A DNA stretch of 64,000 nucleotides from Reticulascus tulasneorum (Eukaryota > Ascomycota > Sordariomycetes > Glomerellales > Reticulascaceae). The DNA is taken from positions 124,001 to 188,000 of the forward strand of contig LSAX01000002.1 of the NCBI GenBank assembly GCA_001557505.1. Reading direction: 5' to 3'. Below, piece by piece: positions 21,278 through 32,468 of the stretch. A program made the translations under genes and the position numbers. Numbering within the stretch: position 1 is the stretch's first letter; every line of letters starts with the position of its first letter. Under the pieces are notes generated by a model that searched no databases, was not told where the DNA came from, and worked only from the letters and a program-made list of their open reading frames with translations.

Positions 21278-23164
21278 ATGGCCAGTCGATACACATACTC
21301 GTACCTTGGCACTGGCTACATTCGGCTTCTGCATATACTCTCCGTGGCGCCGGAGATCCGCCTTCGGGTCAAGGTGGTCTCTCTTGAGACACTCCCCACA
21401 TACAATGCGCTATCGTACCTCTGGGGTCCTGATGCCCCGTTCAAGCGCATCATAATTGAGCGCGATTCTACCGACATCGAGGACCAGTATGTTGATATTG
21501 CAAGAAACCTCTCGATCTGTCTCTCCCATCTGGAAGGATTTGTCGGTACAGACATCTGGGTCGATGCTCTATGTATAAACCAGACGGACGACGAGGAAAA
21601 GTCCCGCCAAATCCACGCCATGACGTCGGTATATGGGCAAGCGACCAATGTGCTGATTTGGCTGGGCCCTAGTGCTGACGATAGCGATTGGGCCATGGAT
21701 GGCATTGTCCGATACGGCAAGCCGGCACTCGGGGCCGGGCTGTTGAACTTGCAGCGTGAGGACCTGAGCAAGTGGCCTGACATCGGTAATGATGTTGAGC
21801 GCCTAAAGACAAAGGACGCAGTACTGGCTCTCATGTCCACGGCCTCGGAGAGCGAGGGGAGTAGCGATATGGTCAACGAGCGCTTCCCTCGAGTAGCCTT
21901 TGCGGCGTTGACTCATAGACAATACTTCAACCGTGTCTGGGTCAAGCAGGAAATCACGCTCGCACGTAGCGCGGTGGTCATGTGCGGCCATAAGTTCGTA
22001 GGGGTGGAGGTTTTCCACGCGGCGGCCATGTTTTACGGCATGTTGATGACATGGGAGACTGGCGAATGGCGGGCTGGTAGACACACCCGGATCCCGGGTC
22101 CGTTTTCTGAGGCCATGCTGATGGCTACGTTGACGCCTTGGGATCTGATCAAGACGACCGTAGCTAACCCGGCCGTGGGTCCATTCTTCGCCGCCCGGAA
22201 GAAGTATCAGCTGAGTCCGCAGAGGCAGCCTCTGCATGAACTTCTCCACACGTCGTACGTAAGGAGTGGCGCAATTGGTTTGCAATGCAAAGAGCCTAGA
22301 GACAAGATATTCGGGCTTCTCGGGATTGCGAGTGATGCAGACGATCTAGGCGTTCATGCGGACTGCTCGAAGACTGCGGAGGAGGTCTACGAGGCGGTTG
22401 CCAGGGCGTTGATCACGAAACAGGGCCACGTCGACATTCTGAAGTGGTGCCGTTCCCGACGAGTCGATCCTCCGACATGGGTTCCAGACTTCAATGCTGA
22501 TATCGCGTACACGTGGACTGACGAGGTAGGAACTCCGCTATTCAAAGCCGCAGGGTCTACGTCGCAGCCCCAAGACCCCAGCGGTATATATCCGACAAAG
22601 GGGACAATTCATCTCCAGGGTATCAGTCTCGATGCTGTCATCACCGTGGGCTCCGCTTTCACCCACGACAGGGACAAATCGTTTGATCAAACGGCTTTAG
22701 TACAGATGTTCAAAGAGCTCGCCTCGTTTCTGGAGAAGTCGATATATCCCGAGAAGGATTGGGTCGATGCCGTCTGGCGCATCCCGATATGCGATAGAGA
22801 AATGCATCCCACATCGATGTACTTTGTACGTGCTACCGAGCGCTCAAAAGAGCAATTTAGTGCACTTCTTAGCAAGGTCATGGGCGGAGATGTCATGGCC
22901 CAGACCATGTCTTATCAGGCTTCCATGCAGTATCAGGATGGCGCACGGCCAATCCTGTCTGAGAAGGGGTATGTAGGGTTAGCATCGAGTGAAGCTCAAC
23001 CGGGGGATGTTGTTTGTCTCTTATTTGGCGGCTCGACGCCTTTCCTTCTGAGACCTATGGAAACAGGTGCTTTTTTCCTTGTTGGGGAGGCGTACGTCTA
23101 CGGTATTATGGATGGAGAATTGATGCAGACTGACTTTTCTACAAGCACCTTTGAGTTGCGGTAG
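21278..23164 (+). CDS. HET-domain (heterokaryon incompatibility) protein
   Basis: An intronless 628-residue protein starting at ATG 21278. The HET domain occupies about residues 35-190. It has the YNALSYLWG opening, the IWVDALCINQTDDEEKSRQI block and the YGQATNVLIWLGP block, the three signatures of PF06985. The region after it has HRQYFNRVWVKQEI, a further conserved HET element (normally R..FxRxWxxQE). The C-terminal half has the CKEPRDKIFGLLGIASDA segment typical of long fungal HET proteins. HET-domain proteins trigger cell death after non-self fusion or act in related immune responses. No STAND, ankyrin or WD40 region is attached. The gene looks intact. Confidence 0.92.
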   Translation: MASRYTYSYLGTGYIRLLHILSVAPEIRLRVKVVSLETLPTYNALSYLWGPDAPFKRIIIERDSTDIEDQYVDIARNLSICLSHLEGFVGTDIWVDALCINQTDDEEKSRQIHAMTSVYGQATNVLIWLGPSADDSDWAMDGIVRYGKPALGAGLLNLQREDLSKWPDIGNDVERLKTKDAVLALMSTASESEGSSDMVNERFPRVAFAALTHRQYFNRVWVKQEITLARSAVVMCGHKFVGVEVFHAAAMFYGMLMTWETGEWRAGRHTRIPGPFSEAMLMATLTPWDLIKTTVANPAVGPFFAARKKYQLSPQRQPLHELLHTSYVRSGAIGLQCKEPRDKIFGLLGIASDADDLGVHADCSKTAEEVYEAVARALITKQGHVDILKWCRSRRVDPPTWVPDFNADIAYTWTDEVGTPLFKAAGSTSQPQDPSGIYPTKGTIHLQGISLDAVITVGSAFTHDRDKSFDQTALVQMFKELASFLEKSIYPEKDWVDAVWRIPICDREMHPTSMYFVRATERSKEQFSALLSKVMGGDVMAQTMSYQASMQYQDGARPILSEKGYVGLASSEAQPGDVVCLLFGGSTPFLLRPMETGAFFLVGEAYVYGIMDGELMQTDFSTSTFELR

Positions 23165-23685
23165 GTTAGCAGCAGACCTGGCATAATACGAGAAGTTAGC
23201 GTCTAGTACAGTTTTGTAGATGGCGCTGTATCAGTTCAGACTACATACGCATTAGTGGACTTACACCGCGGCAGCACGGGAGAGAGGCCTCACTAGGACA
23301 GAAGACTTGTCTTTTAGACTGACACGTCTTTTAGATTATGCTTGCACGTTCTCTCCAGCCTTTCAGATTAGAGACTCGCTACTCGGACGTAACATGCATT
23401 TATACAGAGGCCTCTAAACGTTGGCGAAACGACCATTATACTAATCAAACAGCTAACTAAGGTAGTCATCAGAGACCGATGCTTAGGGCTTTTCTTGATA
23501 TGCGTTTAAGCGTAATCAGAATTGTAAGAAAGTCTTGAAAGGCAAATGATTGGGCTGCAAAGGGAGCACACAGAATCTGAGCCAAGGAATGCGGATATAT
23601 GCATGGGTTTGTGCCATCACCGTAGTGACACCCAGAAAATTCTCAGGTCAAGCCTGTCACCACGACTTCGGGTGCAATCGCTTCA
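23165..23685. other. Intergenic between convergent genes
   Basis: This is 521 bp between the HET gene and the end of the GH55 gene. It has two similar CTTTTAGA elements near 23311-23337 but no gene or RNA that I can support. Confidence 0.4.
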
Positions 23686-26272
23686 TCAGGCACTCTGTCT
23701 TAGATAGGCTGCAACCACGGCGGTTTGAAAGACGTCGTGAACCGCCCCTTGGTTGGCTGCATGCGTGACGATCGCCGACAAGCTGCTTCCGGGTCCGGTC
23801 TCTAGGACTAGATTCTTCACGTTGATTGTGTCTAAGCCATAGACAAATAGCTTTGAGTTACCCTCGTATATGGCCCCATTGTCCTGGCAGTCAGTGGAGC
23901 AGAACGTGCGTGCCGGACCCATGACGAACGTCCACCAACCTTGGCTGTAAAGGTTTACGCCTGTCGAGTTTCTGACGATCTGGTAAAGTCCCATGCGGCA
24001 CTACAAGGTGTGGGGTCACGGCTGTCAGCGACACATCACGCCGGGTTGACACCTTGCGGGCGAGCATAGATATCTTACCTGAGCGTCTTTGGACGCACAC
24101 CATATGAAGTCGGGATCGGAAGGCAGAAGAGAATCAGTCCAGGGATCGGGAGGATAGTATGTGGTACCATTCCCCTGCCAGTGGGAGGTTTCGCTTTCCA
24201 TCAGTCCGATAAATACGTTCTGGGCATTGTTGATGTTTACCTGGTACAGGTCGTGGTGCTCTGAGTTTCAGCAAAATAAAACTCGTTAGTCTGCAAAAGC
24301 TTTGCTGGAGAGACGTTCAACTTTCCGGTACTTACCCGATCCCATACCAAGCATCCAGGTGCCTTTCTGAGACTCTATGAGAAATCCGCCGGCGGGGCTG
24401 GCTAGCACGTCACCGCTGCCGTCGACAGCGAGGTCACCGCTCCACGCCCACGTGTGCTCCCAGTACGATGACGAGGTTGCGGTCAAGTGAGCCGTGATCC
24501 GCGCCGCATTGCAGGTCTGCGGTTGAGCGCAGTTATTCCATACCTTCGATCCTTTCGCTCCTCCGATACGAAAGTGACAGAAAAAGAACCCGACGTCGCC
24601 AGGCTTCTCGCCCGCCATGTTGACCTCGACAAGCACAGCCCCTGGAAGCACGTCGCCGACGGTGAATATAAAGTCGTGCATCTGAGCTACTCCCACATCA
24701 CCCGAGTTCCCCACCTTATCATGGGCCGAGGATTCTTTGCATCCTTGAACTTGGAGCCGGTTGCGCTGAGTTGTGTAAAGGCTTCTCCCACAAGGCGACT
24801 GCCGGAGGGTACGAGAACGGTATCGCCCAGAAGATATATGCCATACGGAAAGTAGACAACCTTACCCATCGACTCATTAAGGATGGCTTGAATGTTGGCG
24901 GCGTCGTCGGTCGCACCGTCACCCATAACAGGATAAGCAGCGACGTCCTTGACGTTAACGACTTGTGAGACGTTGAACTCCGCATACGTCGGCTGGACAA
25001 CCGTATGATAAAATCCTGTCCCATTGACGAGCGCAGCAGGACGAGATACGGAGATATTTTCGCCGGTGAGACGTCTCGGGCTATTGGAATCCGTATACGT
25101 GTTTCCTCGTATCCACGCCGAGCCGGGCGGGATCGAGCCAGTCAAGATGGCTGCTGTACCCACTCTAACCGTCTGCGGGCGGCACCACCAAGTTAGCATT
25201 ACCATATTCCAACGACGATCCAAGAAAAGAATGTCGTACCGCTGGGACGGATAAATCAACAATCACATTCTCAACCACTATAGAGCTATAGGCTGTCGTG
25301 CTCGCAGGGGCATTCACTAGTGCTGCCGTGTTTGTCGCAGTCGAGTCGATCAGGTTCAGAACTCCGTTAGCACCGCTTGTGGTGTCGATACCGACTGTGC
25401 ACCCTTCAAACCGCAGAGCTTGGCTAGTTATGTGGACGGCTTTGATGACTCTGATACCAATGGCCACATCTGTACACTAGTCAGTCCCTGCTCTCCAATG
25501 GTATGTCTATGAGACTTTGATGACCCATACTCTTAAAAAGAATGTTCTTCAGATGAACCTGCGTGACCGACAGGTCGATGCCAACATTGCCGCCGACGAA
25601 TTGAAGGTCGTTGTAAAGGAGCTGCATGCACAGTCCGGGGGTGGCAATGCCGGTGTGTGTCGTTGCCCCGACGGGCATGTTGAACATGACATTGGACAGC
25701 TGATTAGCCTGGCTGATACCCCATTCGAGAACTGTACTGGTTCTGGTGGCGATGGCGGTGGTGTCTAATACCAGGTTCTTGATCCCGTGGTAGAAAGCGA
25801 TCAGGCCGGTGTATCGCAGATCGTGACCTACCAGTAAATAAGTGCCTGCGAAGTCCGAAGCGGCCTTGATGATTGCCCGATTCGTTGGATCTCCCATCAA
25901 GATGGTGCCCACCCGATTAGAGATCGTACTCTTTATCGAATACGTTCCAGGAGGGAAGTATACAACAGCTGGCTGGCCCATCATGCCGAAGAACGAGCCA
26001 GAGGCGCGGTTACCATTACTGTCGCCGGTATCTATGGCTCTCTGAATGACAACAGTGTCGTCGGTGATGCCATCACCCTTGGCACCATAGTCCTTGACGC
26101 TGCGAAAGACGGTCCAGTTCTTTCCGTTTGGTGCTGTCGGGTTGATGCCGTTATGCTTGATGCTTGCGTACCAATAGGCGTTGGCTGCCTGGTGCTTTTC
26201 AGCCACTTCAGATTGATGCAGCGTTTGCGCCGCAACGACGGCAAGACCAAAGAAAAAGACAATTGCCCTCAT
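23686..26272 (-). CDS. Secreted GH55 exo-beta-1,3-glucanase-like protein, one frameshift
   Basis: Five exons are predicted: 26272-25531, 25469-25240, 25172-24336, 24260-24079 and 24000-23686. All introns are short GT-AG with in-phase joins. With one base restored, the product is 768 residues, normal for fungal GH55. Residues 1-16 form a signal peptide. Two pectate-lyase-like beta-helix halves each start with the GH55 hallmark (DYGAKGDGITDDT near residue 60; VMGDGATDDAANIQ in the second half). Also typical are VVYFPPGTY and VVYFPYGIY, and a C-terminal part with GSEHHDLYQ and QNVFIGLMESE. It should cleave laminarin-type glucan outside the cell, in wall remodelling or attack on other fungi or plants. 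The frame breaks at 24714-24715, in a CC pair that must be CCC, with good conservation on both sides. The single indel may be a sequence error. Confidence 0.88.
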
Positions 26273-26603
26273 GCTTGCGGCTAGGGCACTCTCGGTGACT
26301 GCTTAACGCCGAGAGGGCTTCTCAGCGCCTCGCGATTATATAGCAAGTGGCCGAAATCCGCGGCACTTGGAGTCGGCACAGAGTAAACGAGGCCACGCAA
26401 ATTCAACCACCCCCCTCCACCCGGGTCCCATAATCAACCACCCCCTTCACAGCTGTTTTGGGCGGTAATACGAGCTCGGTTTCTGAAACGCTCATTAGTC
26501 CAGTGGATCTGACGGTTTCCTTGAAGCTCCTCGATACATAAACTCTTGAGCTGTGGATATACTTCCGCATGTCGCCCACTAAGTCTTTATTCAGTCGGCC
26601 AAG
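26273..26603. promoter_or_regulatory. Divergent promoter, glucanase and quercetinase
   Basis: This 331-bp region separates the two ATGs. A TATATAATC element (minus strand, 26333-26344) lies about 64 bp before the glucanase start. Its leader contains an inverted repeat, CTCTCGG at 26289-26295 and CCGAGAG at 26309-26315. At about 26402-26450 the phrase TCAACCACCCCC occurs twice, with a CTCCAC (GTGGAG) that fits the CreA consensus SYGGRG. Shared carbon-source control of both secreted enzymes is an inference. Confidence 0.5.
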
Positions 26604-27722
26604 ATGAAAAAATTAACCATGTTCGAAGCTTTGCTGTGCTTGGCCTCCATAGCTACCGCGGCTAACCTGTGGGCTGACACCACGCCTCAGCAGCCAGTGC
26701 CTTACGCATTGAAAAAGGGCGCCGGAATCCAGCTTGGCGGCGGAAACATCTTCCCGGTCACCGGAAACTCGTCCGGGAAGGCCTTCTGCATCATGAACAC
26801 GAACGCAGGACCGTCTGGTGGAAGCGGTGTCTTCCCACACGTGCACAAGAAGACATTCGAGAACTTTTACTCTGTCAAGGGCCGGGTTCAACTATGGGGA
26901 CAAAGCCTCGACACGTATCTTGCCAACTCGTCGATTCAACAGACCCGCATACTGGGTCCCGGCGATGTTGGAGCCATTCCTTTGAATACAATTCACACGT
27001 TCACCCTCCTGGAACCGGACACACAGCTCACCGGTGTACTGGTTCCGGGAGGCTTTGAAGAGTTCTTCTTCCACATGGCCAGGACGCCCCCAGCTCCAGG
27101 TTCGGGTCCCTCGCTACCTGGCTCTGGTGGCATTGGCTCCGCCGAGCTTTCAGAGTGGGATGTGTATCCTCAGACAGATTTCATACCTCGTCAAGACGTC
27201 TTAGATGGAAAGGCCGGCCCCGGAAACTGGTATGACGGGCCAAACACTCTGCCACCCAACATGTCGGCACCTATCTGGGTCGCCAAGAACTACGGGCCGA
27301 AATTCTTGAATTCGGAGAATGGGCGCCACCAAATCATCACACCGTTCGTAACGGGGCGACAGACAAACAACATGTTTTCTCAAGGAACCATCACCATAAG
27401 CCCCTTCGAGACCGCTACAGCAAAGGTGCCGGTCGTGACGAGCGACTTCGCCACAGCATTCATGATTGAAGAGGGGCAGCTGGAAGTCAAGGTCGATGGA
27501 TATGATGCAGTAACTCTGATTGATGGCGATGTTGTTTTCGTACCTGCCAAGATAGCATTCTCTTACACAGCCACGGCAGATTTCACAAAGTTCATGTACG
27601 TCAGCGGTGGAGGACAGGGCCTCGATTCCAGGCTGATGGCCACGGCACAATCGTGGGCATCGGCCTTCTACCCACGATCCGAAGCTGAAACGGCAGCAGC
27701 TGGGTCGTTTGTCAGGATTTGA
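26604..27722 (+). CDS. Secreted quercetin 2,3-dioxygenase (bicupin)
   Basis: An intronless 372-residue protein starting at ATG 26604 with a signal peptide (residues 1-19, ...LASIATA). The N-terminal cupin holds the metal ligands H79, H81, E86 (motif HVHKKTFE) and H131 (NTIHTF), with the same spacing as the copper site of Aspergillus quercetinase. A second cupin follows (about 240-350). The linker and VLVPGGFEEFF block are also typical, and the length matches the family (about 350-380). The enzyme opens the flavonol ring of quercetin, releasing carbon monoxide and a depside. This is a plant-phenolic catabolic function outside the cell. It shares a divergent promoter with the GH55 gene. Confidence 0.88.
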   Translation: MKKLTMFEALLCLASIATAANLWADTTPQQPVPYALKKGAGIQLGGGNIFPVTGNSSGKAFCIMNTNAGPSGGSGVFPHVHKKTFENFYSVKGRVQLWGQSLDTYLANSSIQQTRILGPGDVGAIPLNTIHTFTLLEPDTQLTGVLVPGGFEEFFFHMARTPPAPGSGPSLPGSGGIGSAELSEWDVYPQTDFIPRQDVLDGKAGPGNWYDGPNTLPPNMSAPIWVAKNYGPKFLNSENGRHQIITPFVTGRQTNNMFSQGTITISPFETATAKVPVVTSDFATAFMIEEGQLEVKVDGYDAVTLIDGDVVFVPAKIAFSYTATADFTKFMYVSGGGQGLDSRLMATAQSWASAFYPRSEAETAAAGSFVRI

Positions 27723-28463
27723 ACCGGGCGGGATTTGGGCGCCGAATGTTCAACCGCAGCTTAAGTTAATTGAGAACCGTATTAGGCTTACTTGGGAGAT
27801 TGCAGCGAACTTCCGTGAAAGACTTCCCTCATCAGTGTCTGTGATGCTCGTTCCAGTGTGACAAGAGAAGCGGGGCCAGAAGATATTTGAGGCTCAAGTT
27901 GCATGGCCGCAGGTTGTCTACATAATTTAAGATACTATAAGCCCGCCAGCTAGGAAGTCCCGGTTGGATAAATCTGTAATGACCGGGACTACCAATCGTG
28001 TGGGTCGACAGGGAGGGAGGCGCCGGCACCTAGGCACGGCATTCGGCTCTGTTGTCCAATGCTTGGAGTAATGCCCCCGCCCAGCCGCCTAAGCAAATGG
28101 CTTACGCGTTTCACGCAACAACTCTATGAAGCTCTATGCCACTCCATTCAGGTACTACGTAGTGATGCTTCACTAAAGCAAGCTTGTGTTCCACTGCTGT
28201 TATTGCTACGCAGGTGAATCGACTTTGATCGAATGGGCGCGGGATCTTTCATCCGTCTCGTAGATCGAAGTTGAGTATTCGTAGGGGTATATATCTGCAG
28301 GCCGACCGGATACATTAAAACTCTAGGTTTTGATCAAATGTTGAAGATGCTAAGATACACATAACTGCTGGCCATATTTCCATTCCGAACTTGTTGCCCT
28401 AATACATCCCTACTACAACCAGGCATTTAATTTGCACCGCTTGCATCCCCATCTGTTAGCGAC
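27723..28463. other. Intergenic, promoter of the esterase
   Basis: This is 741 bp with no gene. A GGGGTATATATCTGC stretch at about 28284-28298 is a possible TATA-like element, 165 bp before the next ATG. Confidence 0.4.
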
Positions 28464-29348
28464 ATGTTTCCGTTGCTGTTGTTTTGGGTGGCCCAATTCA
28501 GTCACGTAGCAAACGCTGGAGCACTTGGCCTGGCCTCGAGGCAGACCGCAAGTGGAGCATGCAAAGCAGTCCATTTATTCCTTACCAGAGGAGCAGGAGA
28601 TCCTTATCCAGGCACGCAAGGCCCGTTGGTGGCAGCTGTGTGTGGTAGTCTCCCAAGCTGCGACCACGAAGACGTCCTGTACGTTGGCACCTTCGACAGG
28701 GTCTGCAACTCAGTGCAGGTCGGAGTTGTCAACGCAACCAATCAGATCACTGCCTACGCTAAAAGGTGCCCGGAATCCAAGCTTGTTCTCTGCGGTCATT
28801 CTGAGGTGAGTCCGATGAGGCCGGCGCTGGTATTGTATACAAGGCGGGAACTGAATCCTGCAATCTAGGGAGCTGCTGTAACCGGCAATGTGCTTGGCGG
28901 CGGCTCTGTTCCCTTCTCTGGTTGCCAATTGCCAGAAACGACTGGAATGGACCCTGACACGGTCCCAGGAAACAGAAGTGCGGAGCCAGACTGCATATAT
29001 TCCGTGACAGATTGTTGCTGATTCCGTATAGTTCACGCCGTTGTCCTCACGGGGGACATGCGCCACACCGCGAGCCAGCCGTATAATGTTGGAACCGGCG
29101 CCGCAAAAGCTGGGGTTCGTCCTCCGAATGTACTCAAATCTTGATCTGAATGCTGACTCCGCTCCAAGATATGGCCCCGATCTGCGTCTGAACTTCAAGC
29201 TCTGAGCAAATGGTCGGCCAAGATCCGCTCCTGGTGCGACTCCGCAGATCCCGTCTGCGCAGGAGGTAGCAATGTTGCAGCACATGGGGCATACATGAAC
29301 ATCAAGACAGAAATCGCGACCTGGATTAACAGTAAGCTGGATCTTTAG
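28464..29348 (+). CDS. Secreted CE5 esterase (cutinase/acetylxylan esterase family)
   Basis: Four exons are predicted: 28464-28805, 28869-28977, 29032-29129 and 29169-29348. All joins are in phase and the product is 242 residues. The third intron is only 39 nt with an AAG acceptor and is the least certain. Residues 1-18 are a signal peptide. The nucleophile elbow is CGHSEG, spanning the first splice. The acid residue lies in SWCDSADPVC and the His in SNVAAHGAYM, so the catalytic triad is complete, and paired cysteines fit the disulfides of the family. The GDMRHTASQPYNVGTG segment is diagnostic for CE5. It hydrolyses ester bonds in plant polymers: acetylxylan is slightly favoured over cutin because of the size and the GHSEG elbow. 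Confidence 0.8.
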
Positions 29349-30477
29349 CGCGTGACTTGGGGGTTTATGCTGCTGTGTCACTATTGGTTGTCACACACCG
29401 GCGAGTCGCAGCCCTCCAGGCGTGGTTTGTTCTCTGGGATAGGGTTTCTGGTAATTAGTGAACCTCGGCTTTCTCATATATTTACCTCTAGCCCCCTGGA
29501 GAACACTATCGAACTGTGACTTCTTCATTATGCCCACCAGATGAGCCTAACTTTCATATGTAATTTGAATGCCTTTGGGCCGACCTTTTTGTCCACGTGT
29601 CTTCTCTCGTTTTGCCAATAGTCAGCTCGTATGTAGGCTCTACGGAAGGTTGCACATTCTAGGTTAGGTAAGCTAGGATTAGAGCCTGTTCTCAAACAAC
29701 GCTCATATTGGTCGGTAGGGGCTCCCCCATTCGACTGCTGGGGTGTTGGCTATGTTGTCGTAGTAAATTGCCGCTTTCCAATTCCGAGTCCTTCCAGCCA
29801 GTTTAGCTAAGTGGAGAGGTTTGCGCAGCATAACTAGCGACTTCCTCCTGACTAGCGTTAGAACTCGTCATCTCCGACTTTTCAATGGCTTTTCCATCGC
29901 AAAAGCTGCCCTCAAGGGTACGGAAGAGGAGTCTCCGAGCTGACGCGGCAAGGCAAGTTCCAAGATCGAGAACCCGGTTTGTAGATAAGACTCAGACATA
30001 TCAATCACAGCCATCAACTCGGAGTCGCGCAACCCTCATGAACCAGACTGGATTTGATACTTGAAGAAACGCACCCCCTTGATGTCACGACGAGGTATAT
30101 GTGTTTGTATAATGTAACAGCTGCAGACCGCGATGTCTGGGTACTGTCTCGTGGCCAAGAGTATAAAGATCTAGGTACCTATCGAAAGTATCCTAGATGC
30201 AGAGGTCATTTCTTGAGGGCATGTGGCAGTGACTGCTCCCTTATGACTGTTTCCGTTCAGTTGAGGCGGGGAACATGCAGGGCCAGAAAATACACCTGTC
30301 TATTGATCCTACCTTACCCAATAGTCAAGTCCCACAACTCTTAAAAATAATGTCAACCGTTTGCGACTGCTAATCGGCGGTTAGCCGTGACCGCGATATC
30401 CTCCTCTAAGAATACTATTTACCCATCTACCGACCAAGCCAGGATTCCCAACCAACTTAGAGGCGGTATTTCTCATT
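29349..30477. other. Gene-poor stretch
   Basis: About 1.1 kb between convergent ends of the esterase and the P450. A small basic frame at about 29885-30064 has no known relatives that I recognise. No repeats or RNAs were seen. Confidence 0.4.
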
Positions 30478-32358
30478 CTAACAAACAGTTGTAATAGGTT
30501 CAAACCTCGCATAGCACTCTCTTGGTTTCCGAAACATCTCCTCAGACGCCTTCATTTTGTCACGTGGTTCTGACAGAGGTAGAAGCTTAAAATTGAGAAT
30601 GGTGAGGGTGATCATGATCCTCAGTTCGTGCATCGCTAGTTTGCGTCCTGGGAATATTAGTCAGTTCCTCTAGATAAAGGCAAAAAAGAAGAGAAATAGG
30701 GCAGGCCTTACCAAAGCAGCCCCTTGGACCACCACCAAATGCTAAGCGTGGAATGGAGTTGGGGTCAAACACAGCCTTCCCATTTTCATCATTGACAAGC
30801 CAGCGCTCAGGCTTGAAATCTAGGAGATCTTCACCCGCAGGTCCATCCAAACCCCTGCTGCCAGATCTCTCCCGTGCGGCACGGCTTGTGGGACTGCGCA
30901 AATCCTCCGACACAGCTACGGGTCGGTGGTTTAGAATAGTGTTGAAGTAAATGCTTGTACCTTTTGGAATCCTGCATCCCAAAACCGTTGTGTCCACAGT
31001 GGCTTGACGTACGGTGATTGCCGTTCCCGCAAGACGCAGTGATTCTTCTATGGTGCCGTCGAGGTAGGGAATGCTGGAGTCAAGGATCGCGTTTGAGTCC
31101 GGAAAGCCAGGCTTAGGGAATGCATTCCTGAGAGTCGTACGAAGGATATTCTGTTCATCCTGGTGTCGAGCCATGTATTTTATCCACCACGATAAAGTGT
31201 TTGAGGTTGTGTCGAATCCAGCCCACAAAAACAGAAATAACTCATCGCGGATTTCAACATCTTGGGCCATGTCTCTCAAGATGGATCCATGTTTGTGCGC
31301 TTCCTCCACTTCTCGTCTCAGCACCAGATCCATGGCACATGTAACGGGGGCTTTATCCCCACGAGCAATGGCTTCTTGAAATCTCTGCACGGAATTTTGT
31401 ACCAATCTCTTAATCTGACTGTTTTTCGTGTGGTCGAACTCTCTGAACTCTGACCCTTGTCGCAATAACCATAGTTGGACTGGTGGCAGGACAAAGGTCC
31501 TCCAAGCCCAGGTAAACCTGTTGACTACGAGAAGAGAATTAGCCACCATGCTTGGTCATGATCGAATCGACAAGCATGATTCTCATAGCTAGTGCCAGCT
31601 TCTTTTGCAAAGGAGGGACGCGTGAGATGATCAAATGGAGCATAGCGCTTACTGTACTTCAAAGCAGCTTCCATATCAAGACCATGACCTTGGTCTTTGG
31701 AGAGTGTGTCGGCGGAGCCTTTCGAACATGCGCTGATGCGTTGCTGGAGACCTCCGAGCTTTTCCCCTAGGATCGCAACCCAGATCGCATCCAGTGCCGC
31801 CAAATCAAAATCTTGCTGGATGTCAACCTCTCTACCGGCAGCACTGGATGATTTGATACTCCAGAGCTTCATGAGATTCTGGGCAGTATCATGAATGTGT
31901 GGCGCAACAGTGTGCCTCAGAAATTCAGGAGCCATCACATCTCTCCAAATTTGTCGCTGGGCCTTGAAGTGCATACCCGTCTGCTTGACAATGGAAGCAT
32001 GGGGCAAAACGCTTCCAATAATCACGCTGGTAGCAGGTGCTCTGTCAAACTCCTTATTCCTTCGTACTAGTATATCTTCTGCTTCGCGCGGGTCATCCAG
32101 GTATACCAGGGGTGGCCGAAGAGGCGAAACAAAATGCTGAATAAGCGGAAACCCGAGTTTCCGTGCACTTTCAATTCGGTATCGCGTGAACTCTCCCGTT
32201 CTCTGGTAACTCTCCATAATAGACCTTACGTCGCCCCATAGCCTTTTTGTCGAATCTGGATGATACGGAATGTTCGGTAATGGTTTCGGTAGTAGGCACC
32301 GATACAAAGCCAAAATGACAAGTAGTATTAGAACACAAACCGGGAAGAGAAGAGCCAT
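30478..32358 (-). CDS. Cytochrome P450 monooxygenase
   Basis: Three exons, 32358-31653, 31524-30712 and 30647-30478, are joined in phase (1, 1), giving 562 residues. An N-terminal hydrophobic segment (residues 3-20) followed by KPLPNIPYHP is the membrane anchor and hinge of microsomal P450s. The I-helix has AGFDTT, the K-helix EESLR (ExxR), then FKPERW, and the haem loop FGGGPRGCFG with Cys505 as ligand, split by the last intron. All essential elements are intact. A run of Arg/Ser-rich residues precedes the PERW motif and makes the loop longer than usual. The substrate is unknown. The neighbouring flavin oxidase on the same strand suggests joint action on a secondary metabolite or plant compound. 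Confidence 0.92.
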
Positions 32359-32455
32359 TATGCCAGATAATACTTCCTTGGTGTATTCCGAGATCGCAAG
32401 AGTTACACGATGAATGAAGTGAGCCTTCTTTTCAAGTGACTGCTAGACCGATGCC

Positions 32456-32468
32456 GACTTTATATAGG
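32456..32468 (-). promoter_or_regulatory. TATA box of the P450 gene
   Basis: CCTATATAAAG read on the minus strand, about 100 bp upstream of the ATG at 32358, is a near-consensus TATA box. Confidence 0.55.

Noticed and set aside
28710..29381. Long minus-strand frame opposite the esterase
   Set aside because: The plus strand has the signal peptide, catalytic triad and splice sites of a CE5 esterase; the minus frame is a shadow.
31525..31652. Reading the first P450 exon through to the stop near 31525
   Set aside because: The sequence after the GTAAGC donor lacks P450 character, and splicing to 31524 restores the family sequence in phase.
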